A DNA stretch of 64,000 bases from Phocoena phocoena. Lineage: Eukaryota > Chordata > Mammalia > Artiodactyla > Phocoenidae. Numbering within the stretch: position 1 is the stretch's first letter; every line of letters begins with the position of its first letter. The position numbers were made by a program, and so were the translations under genes. Shown one piece after another: positions 24,285-35,224 of this stretch. The notes under the pieces are model-generated. The model made no database searches, had not been told where the DNA came from, and saw only the letters and a list, made by a program, of their open reading frames with translations. The DNA lies in assembly GCF_963924675.1 (NCBI RefSeq), contig NC_089232.1:34987312-35051311 (forward strand). Direction: 5' to 3'.

Positions 24285-24740
24285 GTATTGGTTTCCTATG
24301 GCTGCTATAACAAATTACCATCAATTTAGTAACTTAAAACAATACAAGTTGAGCTTAGACTCCTAGAAGTCTGAAATGGAGAATTCCTTCTCCAGGCATT
24401 AGCAAAGAATCTGTTTCCTTGCCTTTCCAGCTTCTAGAGGAACCCACATTCCTTGGCCTATGGCCCCTTCCTCCTCTTCAGACAGCAGCATCTTCTCTCC
24501 TCTCAGACTGCTGCTTCCATCTGTACATTGTCTCTCTCTTACTGCCTCCCTCTCATAAGGACCTTTGTGATTACATCAGGCTTATCCTGAAAATACAACA
24601 TAATCTTCCCATCGCAAGCTCCTTAATTTAATCACACCTGCAAAGTCCTTTCTGCCATGCATGGTAACATACTCAAAGATTCCAGGGATTAGGATGTGAA
24701 CATCTTTGGGGCCATTATTCAACCTACCAAACCATGTCTT
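24285..24740 (+). repeat. Ancient mammalian interspersed repeat
   Basis: Motifs in order match a well-known dispersed mammalian repeat: 'ttcctatggctgctataaca' start, 'agaagtctgaaatggagaat', 'cataaggacctttgtgatta', 'cagggattaggatgtgaaca', and an end near 'cattattcaacctacc'. I recognise the consensus but do not assign a class with confidence; it may be LTR-type. Confidence 0.5.
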
Positions 24741-25710
24741 GTAGAAAATTCCCTTGTAGGACCACAGAAGAGGTCTCTTGGTAAGATTTACCTGTGGGGT
24801 CTGAGTATATAACAACATGAACTGAGAAGCTTCATTCACCCAAATTTCCAATTATTAATTATTAACGAACAACAGTGATCCTTCAACCAAACATAAAATC
24901 AAAATATGTCTTTGGACCAATCACCCCATGCAGTCCAGTAAGATATACCATTAAAATGCCAAAATATTTTTCTACCTGCAGAGCATTAAGTTGGATTTGC
25001 CCTTTTTTCTGGTCTTCCGGTCTTGTACTAGATAGATAGATAGATATGCAGCCTTATAAAAATTAGTTGTAATTGTTCCTTTAATGCACAGCATTTGAAA
25101 ACTAAATAATAACTGAACCACAACTGAACGTCTTGTCTTTTGAGGCTTCAGTAACTACATGACAATTTGCCAGGACCTAAGGCGAGAAGGATGCAGCTCT
25201 TAACTGTGCCCCTCTCTTGTTTAGCTTTTTATTAAGATTCCCACTTTTATTACATGTAATGGAGGTTGGTTTCATTACTGTCAATCTGCAAGCTGCTACA
25301 GTCACTCTAAGAGACATTAGCCTGTCACCACTGAACCAGCTGGGTCACAGAGTTCTGAAATAGGTCTCACTTTTTAGCTTTAAGAACAAAAAAATTAACC
25401 ACAGAGAGAACAGCATTCCCTGACTTTCAGCATCACCCCAGGACAATGGCAGTGATAAACTGACATTATCCAGTGCCTGCAGAGGTGCAATACCAATACC
25501 AGAGGCCACATGCACTTGGCAGACCCAAAGAAACTTTCCAAAGAAACCACCACCACTGAACTTGAAGCTGGGCTGAAGCGCCCTCTAAAAAGATGGCTTG
25601 TTGAACAAGACTAATACGACATGGAAAGACATGTCCAATATTCCACTGGGGAAAAATGATGCCACTTTTGCTTAATATGTGTATAAATAATTAGAAAGAA
25701 AGAAAAACAC
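24741..25710. other. Unassigned non-coding DNA with a short (GATA)n
   Basis: No gene recognised. A four-unit GATA/TAGA run lies near 25030-25046. The sequence just before the SINE at 25711 is A/G-rich and provided its target site. Confidence 0.4.
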
Positions 25711-25913
25711 GGGCTTCCCTGGTGGCGCAGTGGTCGAGAGTCCGCCTGCCGATGCACAGGACACGGGTCCGTGCCCTGGTCCGGGAGGATCCCACATGCC
25801 GCGGAGCGGCTGGGCCCGTGAGCCATGGCCGCTGAGCCTGTGCGTCTGGAGCCTGGGCTCCGCAACGGGAGAGGCCACAAAAGTAAGAGGCCCGCGTACC
25901 GCAAAAAAAAAAA
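25711..25913 (+). mobile_element. CHR-type tRNA-Glu SINE
   Basis: A complete copy of about 190 bp plus an 11-base A tail: GGGCTTCCCTGGTGGCGCAG head with an RNA polymerase III A-box-like region, then the GC-rich body (CCACATGCCGCGGAGCGGCT) ending GTACCGC. AAAACAC flanks both ends as a possible short target duplication. Low divergence from the other GC-rich copies suggests a fairly young insertion. This SINE class is the best marker that the DNA is cetacean. Confidence 0.95.
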
Positions 25914-26179
25914 CACCAAAATATCAATGATGATTATTAGCTCAGGGATGCTGTATTACAGTTACTTTTTAATTATTTATTTTTTACTTGTGTTTTCTAA
26001 ATTTTCTGCAGTGAGAATATTAAAACATTACTTTTGTAAAATTAAAAGTTTTAATAATGATAATAACCACTGGTATTCATCTTGGCAACAAGCTAACCAA
26101 GTCATGTATGATCCTTGTATAAATCAAAGAGGCAAGATTGTATTTGAACTTGTGTAAGGGTGAATAAAAATTTCTTCAT
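25914..26179. other. Unassigned AT-rich DNA
   Basis: No gene recognised. The 110-codon frame over 25825-26157 starts inside the SINE and runs into AT-rich DNA, so it is not a gene. Confidence 0.5.
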
Positions 26180-26954
26180 TTTTTTGAGCTACATATTAGG
26201 CAGGTACTGAATGGTAGATACTGCTCCTAGTGATGGGAATACAGCGTTAAACAAGGTAAGCAAGATCCCTTGTGGGGGCAGAGGGAAGACAATAAAATAT
26301 ACTATCTAAATGTCAACTAGTTTTAAGTGCAATGATTTAAAGCCAATCAGGTGCTGGGACAGAGTGTGACTAGGGGCCTCTTTACGTTGGATGGCTGGAG
26401 AAGGTGACTCTGAAGAGGGAACATAGGAGCTGAGATCTGAATGAGGAAAAGGAGCTGGCCATCAGTTAAGCAGGAAGAGCATTTCAGGCAGAGGGAACAG
26501 TCAGAGGAAAAGCCCTACAGTGGAAACAAGCCAGATGTGTTCATGGACAGGAAGAAGGTCAGTATGGCCAGAACTTTCTGAACAAAGAAGCAGATGAAAC
26601 AACATGTAGTCAGAGAGGGAAGCAGCAGCCAGGTCACAGAGGGCCCTGCAGACCAGCATTAGAACTGGGAGACCACTGTGGGGCTTCGACAAGGAGAGCA
26701 AGATTTGATTTACGTTTTCAAAAGATCAGTCCAGCTGCTATGATAGGATTGGATTGGAGGGTGAAAGAACATAGCAGAGTCCAGTCAGGAGGCTACCGCA
26801 GTAATGCCAGTTAACAGCTGGCAGACGTCTGAACTAGGACGGGTATAGCAGAGGTGGAGAGAACCAGATAGTTTATCATGAAATAGAGCTTAGAGGGTTT
26901 ACTGATGGATTAGATGACAGAGAGAGAGAGAAAGAAATGATTCAAGGATAACAT

Positions 26955-27400
26955 CCATTTATTCAACAAGTATCTATGACACTTAATATGTGCTAGGCAC
27001 TCATATAGTGCTGAGGAGCTGATGGATGGTGGCCCCCCGAAATCCAAAGGCTTAATACAGTAAGACTGAATTTCTTGCTCAGTTAAAGTCCAAATCAGTT
27101 ATTCCAGATTGGTAGGCAGCCTTCCTGCAAGTGGTGACTCAGAGACTCATGTTCCTTCCTTGTTATGGCCCATCTATGTACAACATTTGACTTTAAAATT
27201 CACTGAGCTCATCCGTATCCATTTGAAAGATAAAGAGTATGGACAATCACATGTGGAAGGTCTGAACAGGCCAAACCTAGAAGTGATGTACATCGCTTCT
27301 GCTCACATGCCACAGACTAGAAATCTATCACACGGCCACACCCATCAGTAAGGGAGGCTGGAATGTACAGTCTAGGGGTGTGTTCAGGAAGAGGAAATGA
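26955..27400 (+). repeat. Second ancient repeat inside 26180-28740
   Basis: Starts with a second 'atttattcaacaagtatcta' pattern, then 'gattggtaggcagccttcct', 'atcgcttctgctcacatgcc' and 'gaatgtacagtctaggggtg', which fit another widespread mammalian repeat. Boundaries are approximate. Confidence 0.4.
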
Positions 27401-27479
27401 GTTAGGAGACCTCCCAGTAGTGTCTCCTACAGATGCTTACTAAGTCATCCAATAGAGAGGTTAAGAAGCAGTTGAATAT

Positions 27480-27716
27480 ACAGTTGACCCTTGAACAATG
27501 TGGGGTTAGGGGTGCAGATCCTCTGCACAGCTGAAAAATCTGTGTGTAACTTAGAGTCGGCCCTCCATATATGCTGTTCCTCAGTATCTGCGGTTCCACA
27601 TCGGTGGATTCAACCAACCACAGATCATGTAGTACCACTGTGTTTACTAATGAAAAAAACCCGCATGTAAGTGGACCCATGCAGTTCAAGCCCGTGCTAT
27701 TCAATGCCCAGCTGCA
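27480..27716. mobile_element. Tigger/MER2-type MITE (Tc1-mariner superfamily)
   Basis: The left terminus reads ACAGTTGACCCTTGAACAAT and the right end reads CAATGCCCAGCTG as its decayed inverted partner. The inside carries 'cagtatctgcggttccacat' and 'ggattcaaccaaccacagat', typical of the MER2/Tigger group. About 235 bp, non-coding. It splits the ancient repeat, whose text resumes afterwards. Confidence 0.6.
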
Positions 27717-27867
27717 CAAGTTCAGCGGAGTGATCTGAGCTAGACGTAAAATTGAGAGCACAGTCACTGTATAAATGATGATGAAGAACCAGAAAGCAGC
27801 TGTTATGGAAAAGATGAGAAAAACTTTCAAAAAGGAGGGTGGAAGGTTGTATCAGAAGCTGCTGAGG

Positions 27868-28132
27868 GGACTTCCCTGGTGGTCCAATGGTTAAGAATCC
27901 ACCTTCCAATCCAGGGGATGCAGGTTTGATCCCTGGTCAGGGAACTCAGGTCCCACATGCCGTAGGGCAACTAAGCCTGCACGCCACAACTACTGAGCTC
28001 ACACGCTCTGGAGCTCACATGCCACAACTAGAGAGAAGCCCGCATGTCGCAATGAAGAGTCCATGCACCACAACAAAAGATCCCACATGCCACCATGAAG
28101 GCCCAACGCAGCCAAATAAATAAATAAATATT
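27868..28132 (+). mobile_element. Older CHR-type SINE with long 3' part
   Basis: A tRNA-Glu-like head (ACTTCCCTGGTGGTCCAATG) continues into a longer, more diverged body (CCACATGCCGTAGGGCAACT, 'gccacaactactgagctcac') and ends in an (AAAT)n tail. Target-site duplication is clear: GAAGCTGCTGAGGGGA starts at 27855 and GAAAGCTGCTGAGAGGA at 28133. Compared with the copies at 25711 and 44981 this belongs to an older SINE subfamily. Confidence 0.88.
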
Positions 28133-28740
28133 GAAAGCTGCTGAGAGGACCAGTAAGCTGAAGACAAAATGTTGACCACAGAATTTAAAAACATAAAGGT
28201 CATTGGTGATCTTGATGGAACAATTTCAGTAGAAAGGCAGAATTAGGAGCAGATTACAGAAAATATGAAGTACAGAAGTAGAGAGAGAAACTATAGTCAA
28301 CAATATCAAGATGTTTTGCTATGGAGAGGCACAGAGAAATGAATGTGGTACAAGTAGCTCAAGCGTATGTTTTAAGATAGAAAATACTAGAGCATGTGTA
28401 GATGCTCACAGGGATGATCCAGTCTAGAGGAATGGTGAGAGAAAACAAAGGAGAAAACTGCAGCACAAAGTCCTTGAGAAAGGATGGGGACAGGGTCTAG
28501 AACATAAGTGGATGGGTTGGATTTAAATAAAGACAGAACGCTTCACTTTAACAAGAGGGAAGATGGAAGGTGTGAGTATAGGCACAGATTCAGGTGGTGG
28601 GAAGCATGGAGAATTCTTAGCTAATTGATTTTCTTTTCTTAATAAAGTACAAAGAAAGCTCCTCAACTAGGGGTGTACCGAGAAAGCACAGGACATTTAA
28701 GGAAGGAAGGTGTTAAGGAACTTGGTGAGAAAGTACTTCC

Positions 28741-29397
28741 TTACTAGGGAAATGAAGTAGGAATCCCACGTGGGTAAGAGCTCATTTGAGATCTGTGGTC
28801 CTGATTTTAATATGAGATCAGCTGGCCCAATTGTATGTTTTCTCCAAGAAGTTCCAGCTACTCAAGTACAGACATGGAGGAGACAGCTGGATGGTGTTAA
28901 TCAGAGCTGGGTCATACCAGGAGGACCACAGAGTCAGAGAGGGACACCTGAGGCAGGAATGATCCTAACCAGCTAGGAAATCCTAGCTGGGAAAGGTAGG
29001 AAGTGTGGACCTGAGGACAAGAAAGGATAGTGAATGGGGGAAGTGCCCCTGGCCTGGAGTCTCAATGTAGTGATAGTGATAAAGTCATGAGTATGACAGA
29101 GAGAGTGGGCAGAGGAGTTGGGAGGAGGAAAAGATTCTGCATGTGAAGGGGAAGAACAACTGAGAGGCCACAATGTTCACAGATCAAATACCTGAATACC
29201 GGAGTTCCCATCACCAATAATGAAGAGAGGACTAGGGGAGGAAAGGACGGCAAGGAGCTGAATACTAAATACTACATACATCACGGAGTTTGGTATATGG
29301 ACTAGATAGTTTCCAATTGCACCCCCATTACCCTTCTCTACCCTGCACTGTATTTAAACATGAAAAAGCTCCCTGGCCCTCTGGCTTCCAAATAGAA
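28741..29397. other. Unassigned non-coding DNA
   Basis: No gene recognised. Possibly further decayed parts of the ancient repeat end near 28740. Confidence 0.35.
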
Positions 29398-29515
29398 GGC
29401 AGCAGAAAGCACTGAGAGTTTTAAGCAGGGGAGTATGGCCTGATCAGATGGGCCACAAAAAAGGGAGCAGCCTTGCCTGATTTGGTTTACACTGAGCATT
29501 GGTGGCAGCACACAT
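29398..29515 (-). repeat. Left arm of a 118-bp inverted duplication
   Basis: The reverse complement of this segment equals 30843-30960 at 117 of 118 positions, with no gaps. About 40 bp at the lower-coordinate end correspond to L2 text that continues naturally at the other arm but stops here, so this arm is the derived copy. Flanking bases differ immediately on both sides. Confidence 0.95.
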
Positions 29516-30842
29516 ACCACTCACTACTTTCTTTCAAGACTGGAGAGAAAGTGAAGTGTGACCTGGGAATACTTATGTCCTTTGCACCGCTGTTTCAGGA
29601 TTGCTGCAGACCAACCTTATCCCTTAAAAGAAAGACCCAACTCCTGTTGACAGCATCCCCAAACATCTTTCCCCATGCCCACACCCAGGTCCTCCTCTCC
29701 TACTCAGTCTTAAACTTGTAACAAAGGAACTCTACTATTACTAGCCCCAAGCACACCATGCTTGGGATTTCCCTCACCCTAACCACACTTTTGTAAATAG
29801 TCCCTTTATTAAACTCTTCTCGAATTATCCTAATTTGAGTGGGCCATCTGTTTCCTGCTGGGAGCCTATGATACAGTAGATGACAGCAATGTGAATACCT
29901 ACCTTGTAGGGTCCTTGTGAAGAACACAGAAAATATATGCAAGGCGTCTAGCACAGTGTCTGGCACATTAAAAACACTCAACTAACAGTGGAGGGTGAGG
30001 AGGATAGCTGTTGCTTTACTTACTGTTAGTATAAAGCATTACTCAGGTTCAGGTTGGTTCCCTAGTTTGTAACTAGTCATTATTCAACCCACAGTGAAGC
30101 TCCTGGCTTCTGCTAGTACCAAGGAACTCTCGGGTCTAGCAGCAGCCAGCCAAGTCATTCAAATCAATTACATGAACAAATACATCTAAAACAAAAAAAG
30201 GAGGAAAATTCGAAGAACCATTTCAACAAAGCAGCTGATTTCTAGAGTGATCCCTGCAGACAGGTCGTCTGGCCTGATGGTAAATACCAATCTGTCCTGG
30301 GCAAGTGAGGGAAGTCTCTAGAGAATCAGAGAATGGAGATGTGCCCACATCTTGTGCCTCGGACACACCTCCCTGCTACCGCATTCTACAGCTGCAATCT
30401 CCTTCCAGGGCCCGACAGGAGAATGGCCATCTTAACATCATTTAGTAATGGATTTTATTTTTTAATCACAACACACTGTAAATGAAATTATCTATTTACA
30501 AACTAACAAAATTTATCTAAATGTTGTTAGTATGGGGGGCCCAGGCCCCAGAACAGAGCTGTGCTTCATAAAAGTTCACAGCCTGGATTAGCCGGTACCA
30601 CAGATGTTGTCCAGAGGCTGACTTTACAGGGGGACAGCTTCCCTCTTCAAAGCCGGACCCGCTTCTCTGGAATGAAGAATACGGAAACCACCAGCTCGGG
30701 ACGTCCAAATGCAAGCCCAGATTAGAGCCTCCTTATATTGGCGACAAATTTGGACAAGTTTGAGGGAAAAAATATCAAGAAGGCAAGAATAAACTCAGAA
30801 AGGATTCAGCTCATGTCTCCATTTTGCAATACAAAGGGAATG
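29516..30842. other. 1,327-bp spacer between inverted arms
   Basis: Contains a MIR-like copy at 29875-29990; otherwise unassigned. No gene recognised. It may be an inverted segment (see findings). Confidence 0.5.
29875..29990 (+). mobile_element. MIR SINE 3' fragment
   Basis: 'gtgaatacctaccttgtagg', then 'gcgtctagcacagtgtctgg' and 'cacattaaaaacactcaact' match the MIR 3' part. Confidence 0.7.
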
Positions 30843-30960
30843 ATGTGTGCTGCCACCAATGCTCAGTGTAAACCAAATCAGGCAAGGCTGCTCCCTTTTT
30901 TGTGGCCCATCTGATCAGGCCATACTCCCCTGCTTAAAACTCTCAGTGCTTTCCGCTGCC
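30843..30960 (+). repeat. Right arm of the 118-bp inverted duplication
   Basis: Matches the reverse complement of 29398-29515 with one difference (C here, T in the copy, near the right end). Its right part runs continuously into L2 sequence to about 31420, so this is probably the original location. Confidence 0.95.
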
Positions 30961-31420
30961 CTCCCAGTAGAAACCAAAATCCCTCACATCGCCTCAATCT
31001 ATATCACTCTTTATAACCCGCCCACACTTGACTTCATCTGGCTCTTCAGTTGCTCACTGTACTGTGCTCTCTCTGGCATCGGAGCCCGGCAGCGAGCACA
31101 CGCTCTTCCCTCTTACTGCCCTCCTCCCCTACTACCACTCGCTACTAGGTAACTCTTACTCATACTTTAGGATTCAGTATATTTTATTTCCTCTAGAAAG
31201 CCTTCCATGACCCCCCAGGATAGTAATGTCAGCCTGTAATAGCGTCCTCTAGCCCTCTGTACTTACAAAAATTCAGCAGTTTTTACTTTTTGATGTCTGT
31301 CTTCCCCACTAGACAATGTACTCCATGAGGGCAAAGAATGCGTTTGTCTTGCCGTAAACAATTGCCCAAGTATCTGGTACACAATAGTTCCTCAGTAAAC
31401 ATTTACTGACTAAATGGATA
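30920..31420 (+). mobile_element. L2 LINE 3' region
   Basis: Good L2 order: 'tgcttaaaactctcagtgct' near 30931, 'ctagaaagccttccatgacc' near 31193, 'gacaatgtactccatgaggg' near 31313, and 'tctggtacacaatagttcct' near 31373 with an ATTTACTGACTAAATGGA end. No open frame remains. Confidence 0.75.
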
Positions 31421-31789
31421 AATGTATAATGCATGTAGAAAAATATTGTGCAGAACTGCTAAAAACAGACAAATCATATAGTTATGTTCTTAAAAAAGGT
31501 TATGCTGCAATCTATATATAAAATAGAACATAAAAAATTAGAAATTGCTTTTTTTGTTTCCAATTGAGGTAAACTTTGTTTGTTTGTAAATCAATAATTT
31601 CATTTATAATGCGTTGCAATTAAAAAATAAAACCCATTACCAAATGATGGTAAGAGAGTCCTTAAGAAAGAAACTGGTGAATACTAGGGGTCTAAAAGGT
31701 TCACCAACAATGAATCATTACTCATCAACCATTTATTACTTAATGGGGTTAATGAATGGTATGTCAGAAAAATGTTATAGAATTCATAA

Positions 31790-31890
31790 GGCATTTTATT
31801 CATTGAACACATGTTTATTGAGCCTTCGCTGTGCATTAGAAGCTGAAGTATGATACGGCAGTGGGCAAGATCCCTGCCTTTATATAGCCC
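31790..31890 (+). repeat. Ancient mammalian interspersed repeat fragment
   Basis: TTTTATTCATTGAACACATG start, 'tttattgagccttcgctgtg', then 'gggcaagatccctgccttta'. Same family as 2165 and 15250. Confidence 0.55.
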
Positions 31891-32059
31891 ACAAATGCTC
31901 TCCGACATGGGGAAATGAAGGCGGAATGACATTACATTGAGATGAATCTGTAATGGTTGATTCAGTAACGAGTAACTAGTCTTAGCTCTGCCATCACAAG
32001 TGAAGCTGAAGACCTAGATGGTTTGTCACATTTCTGGTAGAAGTGGCACTGGGTTTTAG
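31891..32059. other. Unassigned
   Basis: Nothing recognised between the repeat and the L1 fragment. Confidence 0.4.
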
Positions 32060-32620
32060 AGGGCACTGTATTTCAAGAACCATAAAAATGCAGCTTATCT
32101 TTGGCCTAGTAATTTGACCCCTATAACTCATACTAGGAATTTACCCTGTGAAAATAATTCAAAAGAAGAAATTTTAAAATATGCAAAAATATCATTGTTG
32201 CAGTATTTTTATAATGGTTAAATAAGGAAAAGGCCCGATTGTCCAACAATAGAATAATGTATAGTATATTATGGCATAACCACAAGATAGTATACTATGC
32301 ACCTGTTTCACGTTTTCATTTTGAAGATTATAGCAATCTGAAAAATACTTAGGAAGTGTTATTTTAAAAGCAGACTACAAAACTTTGTTTTATGGACGGC
32401 AGCTATGCTCATCACTGTACCACCAACACCGTACTTGTCTGTTTCATGATGACAAAGCCATATAGTTTTTTTTCTGCATATGAACTAAGAAAAACTAATA
32501 ACATTATGATAGTATGTTAGGAAAATCATGTGGCTTTTTTTTTTTTTACTTTTTACATTTTTATTTCCAATTTTGTTAAAATAAAAATATTTTAATTTTA
32601 AAACCCTTTAAAATGCCACA
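32060..32620 (+). mobile_element. Ancient L1 3' fragment
   Basis: Sense L1 text: 'aggaatttaccctgtgaaaa' near 32134, 'gtattttataatggttaaa'-type text near 32203, 'ttgtccaacaatagaataat' near 32239 and 'tatggcataaccacaagata' near 32270. This is the ORF2 tail / 3' UTR of an old L1. Confidence 0.65.
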
Positions 32621-33229
32621 TGGCTTATATTTTGGGTGGACACATAAGGATTCACAAAGGAAAAAAATCATTTTTTAAGACTTATTAAGGATTAAGCTCT
32701 TATTGGGCCTCAAAACATCAGTTATATAAAAAGACGGAGAGCTGACCTCCCGTCACTGACATGAAAAAGACCTGGAAGTTTTCTTTCCTGAAGGTTTAAG
32801 ATCAGCAAACAGTGCAATGTGACTGTTAGCAGGAGTAATCCAGAGTGTGCTAATAAAGCAGCTTGGGATGAATCTGTTCCCTGCACTCCCTGACAATCAG
32901 CCCATGCTTTGGGAATGCTCTAGCTCTCTATGTCAGCCTTGAGCAGAACTCTGATAAATCAGGTTACTTCCACAAAGGACAGACCAAGACAATGAGAGGT
33001 CTAAAACGTCTCCATTTCAATACAATGAACTGTTTAGGGAACAGGGAATATTAACCCGGAGAAGATGTCACATTTTTATGATTCTCATCTTGTGGATGGA
33101 AGTTTTATTAAAAGGTACTTTTTTTTCATCTAGTTAAAAATGATGAGGGGTGTATGCCATCTCTTTTAGTCAGAAAGCTTCATTTCCCCAACCAGAGTAA
33201 TCGTGGCACATTTCCACCTCTATCAAAAT
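32621..33229. other. Unassigned non-coding DNA
   Basis: No gene or repeat recognised. Confidence 0.4.
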
Positions 33230-33660
33230 TTAAACTGTCCAAAACTGGACTCTGCCCTCCCTTGATGCAGGCCTCACCCACTCTCTACACTCCACTCCTC
33301 GTCAACATACACCCACGGCTGGGTCTATCCAAGCCACTCACATATCCTCAAGTGCACACGACTCTGCCAAGCATCCCTGCTCTTCCCATGCTCCAGAACC
33401 TCCCCAACTGCCCTGGTGATTCTGTCTTCTAGGCTCCCTCCCCTGACCACGCAGAAGAGCTTAGCCCTTCCCTCTCTGGGCTCCCATGGCACCTGGCATG
33501 TGCCTCCATTGGGAAATGCTGCCTTACAATGCAGTGACTTATCCACCTTCACCACTGACTGTGAGTTTCCTGCAGGCGGGACCTGCCATTTCACTGTTTC
33601 ATCCTGAGTGCTTGGCACACTATCTTACACTGAATAGATGCCCTGTTTACTACTAGTCAA
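33230..33660 (+). mobile_element. L2 LINE 3' region
   Basis: Diverged L2: pyrimidine-rich 'catccctgctcttcccatgc' near 33380, 'gactgtgagtttcctgcagg' near 33556, 'gagtgcttggcacactatct' near 33607, ending at TGAATAGATGCCCTG. Confidence 0.6.
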
Positions 33661-34154
33661 TGAATGAACCTCCTCTTCCTTTGCAAAATCCATTTTAATC
33701 ATTTTCCCAGTGAGCACATGTCTCTAATTGCAGAATACCTTGGGCAATGTTGGAAAAGCTCTGCCTTTGTTAAACGGGTACAGGACGGTTTCTTTCTCCT
33801 TCCTTGAACTCCTTGAACAAGAGTCCCTCCAATGGCACAGCTCCTGAAACCACTACAGATGTGTGTAAATCTCATCAGCTTAAAACACAAAACATAAGCA
33901 AGCACTTTAACTCACTCTATGAACTCTGCCATTGTTGGGTTGTTGGTTTTAAAGAAAAAAAATTCCATCTGCCATAAATCTACATTTCCCCCCAAATGAA
34001 ATATAATACCCCTGCTTTCCTCTAGCAGTCAGATAATCATCTCCTTGTTTTACGGAAAATGATTTAGAAGAGAAAAGAATTGGTCTGACAGCCTCATAAG
34101 TTTCAGAAAGTGCTTACCCTGACAGTCCCTTTCTTGCTTGTCCTATTTCTTCTC
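33661..34154. other. Unassigned non-coding DNA
   Basis: No gene or repeat recognised. Confidence 0.4.
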
Positions 34155-34212
34155 ATCCACACACACATACACACACACACACGCATACACACACATACAC
34201 ACTTGCACACAG
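34155..34212. repeat. Imperfect (CA)n repeat
   Basis: CA dinucleotides interrupted by CATA, CGCA and TTGCA. Confidence 0.9.
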
Positions 34213-34410
34213 GCATGCACATGCTCACACTGAAATCTGCGTCTCTGTTGTATGAAGCCAAGACTGGGATCATGCCGTTAATAGCCTGTGTTACATTTAT
34301 GCATATTCTTCTATCTCTAAATCACTTCCTGCATATCCTTTGTCTGCTATTTTTCCAGCTCTCCATCGCCGACTCAAGTCCAAGAAGATAAAGAGGACCC
34401 TCAGTATTAT

Positions 34411-34478
34411 GTAGCCTTCAACCATGACAGGAAAAAGCACTCCTGTAGCCTTCAACCCTGACAGGAGAAAACACACCT
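34411..34478. repeat. 34-bp tandem duplication
   Basis: Two adjacent 34-base units beginning GTAGCCTTCAACC, matching at 30 of 34 positions. Isolated, not part of a longer array. Confidence 0.9.
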
Positions 34479-35055
34479 GGTACTTTCAGAATGTTTGGGG
34501 AAGAGGGGAACCCACCATCTTACTGTTTTGATCCTGCCTTCAATGTTTCCCCCTGAGGCCACATCTGCTTTCCAGCTAGCACAGCACATCTCTAACAAGA
34601 GGCAGTCATTTCCTTAAATGCTCCCCCTCAAACCCTCCTTCAGCTGATGCTTAGCAGTGTTCACCTTGAGCAGGCAGGAGATGACACCGTGCAGGTGAAG
34701 GGAACATGACAGAGGCCACCACTACTCATCACTTCTCGAGATGGAAAAGCCCTCGGGGTACTCAAGAGAATGAGAAACTTTTTTCTTTACCACTGATGTT
34801 TATTGATTTGTCCAGTTCATAGGGAGCATCCCTTAATGTTCTGCTTTCATGTTTCTGCTTTGTTGCATGGGTACAGAAAAGAATATTGCAAATTGATCTG
34901 TCTTCCCAGCCTTTGTTGGGATTGCACTCCTATTACTTTAGTTTCTCGGGCCTGTCACCGCATGGTCACATTCCAGGGCATATATAATCAGCCTAGCTAA
35001 ACACGGAGAGTCGAGCTGATTAATTTCTAACATTCTGAGTCCATTGATGGCAGGC
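34479..35055. other. Unassigned non-coding DNA
   Basis: Not recognisably repetitive and no gene recognised; the balanced base composition could fit a conserved non-coding element. Confidence 0.35.
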
Positions 35056-35224
35056 CTGTTTGATGATCTTGGCAATAGATGGCCACTTCTGATTGTTTGA
35101 CCTCTCCCCTTCACCTTGGAGCTGTCTCTTCTAGTACCTGTTTAAGTTGACAGCACGTACATTGTGTCTACATTGTGCTTGAAGAAAACTGTAACGTCCT
35201 GGTGCTATGAAAGCCTAGAAGAAG
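35056..35224 (+). repeat. Diverged ~170-bp dispersed repeat, copy 1
   Basis: Aligns with 38840-39007 from CTGTTTGATG to CTATGAAAGC, including an exact CTGTCTCTTCTAGTAC, at roughly 70% identity by eye with small gaps. I do not recognise it as a named family. It has no coding capacity. Confidence 0.75.

Larger units (their letters stand above)
26180..28740 (+). repeat. Long ancient interspersed repeat, several times interrupted
   Basis: Non-coding text of a common ancient mammalian repeat is readable in order across this span: 'gatgggaatacagcgttaaa' near 26232, 'gaagagcatttcaggcagag' near 26474, 'agatcagtccagctgctatg' near 26723, 'gaagcagttgaatatacag' near 27466, 'ataaaggtcattggtgatct' near 28193, and 'atttcagtagaaaggcag' near 28224. 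It is broken by another repeat at about 26955-27400, a Tigger-like MITE at 27480-27716 and a SINE at 27868-28132. I cannot name the family. Confidence 0.5.

Noticed and set aside
25611..26157. Open frames of 102-110 codons on both strands
   Set aside because: They read through the CHR SINE into AT-rich DNA.
27868..27945. tRNA-Glu gene
   Set aside because: The tRNA-like region is the head of a SINE with A-rich tail and target duplication; no intact cloverleaf is expected.
34155..34212. CRISPR-like or minisatellite array
   Set aside because: It is an ordinary imperfect CA repeat.
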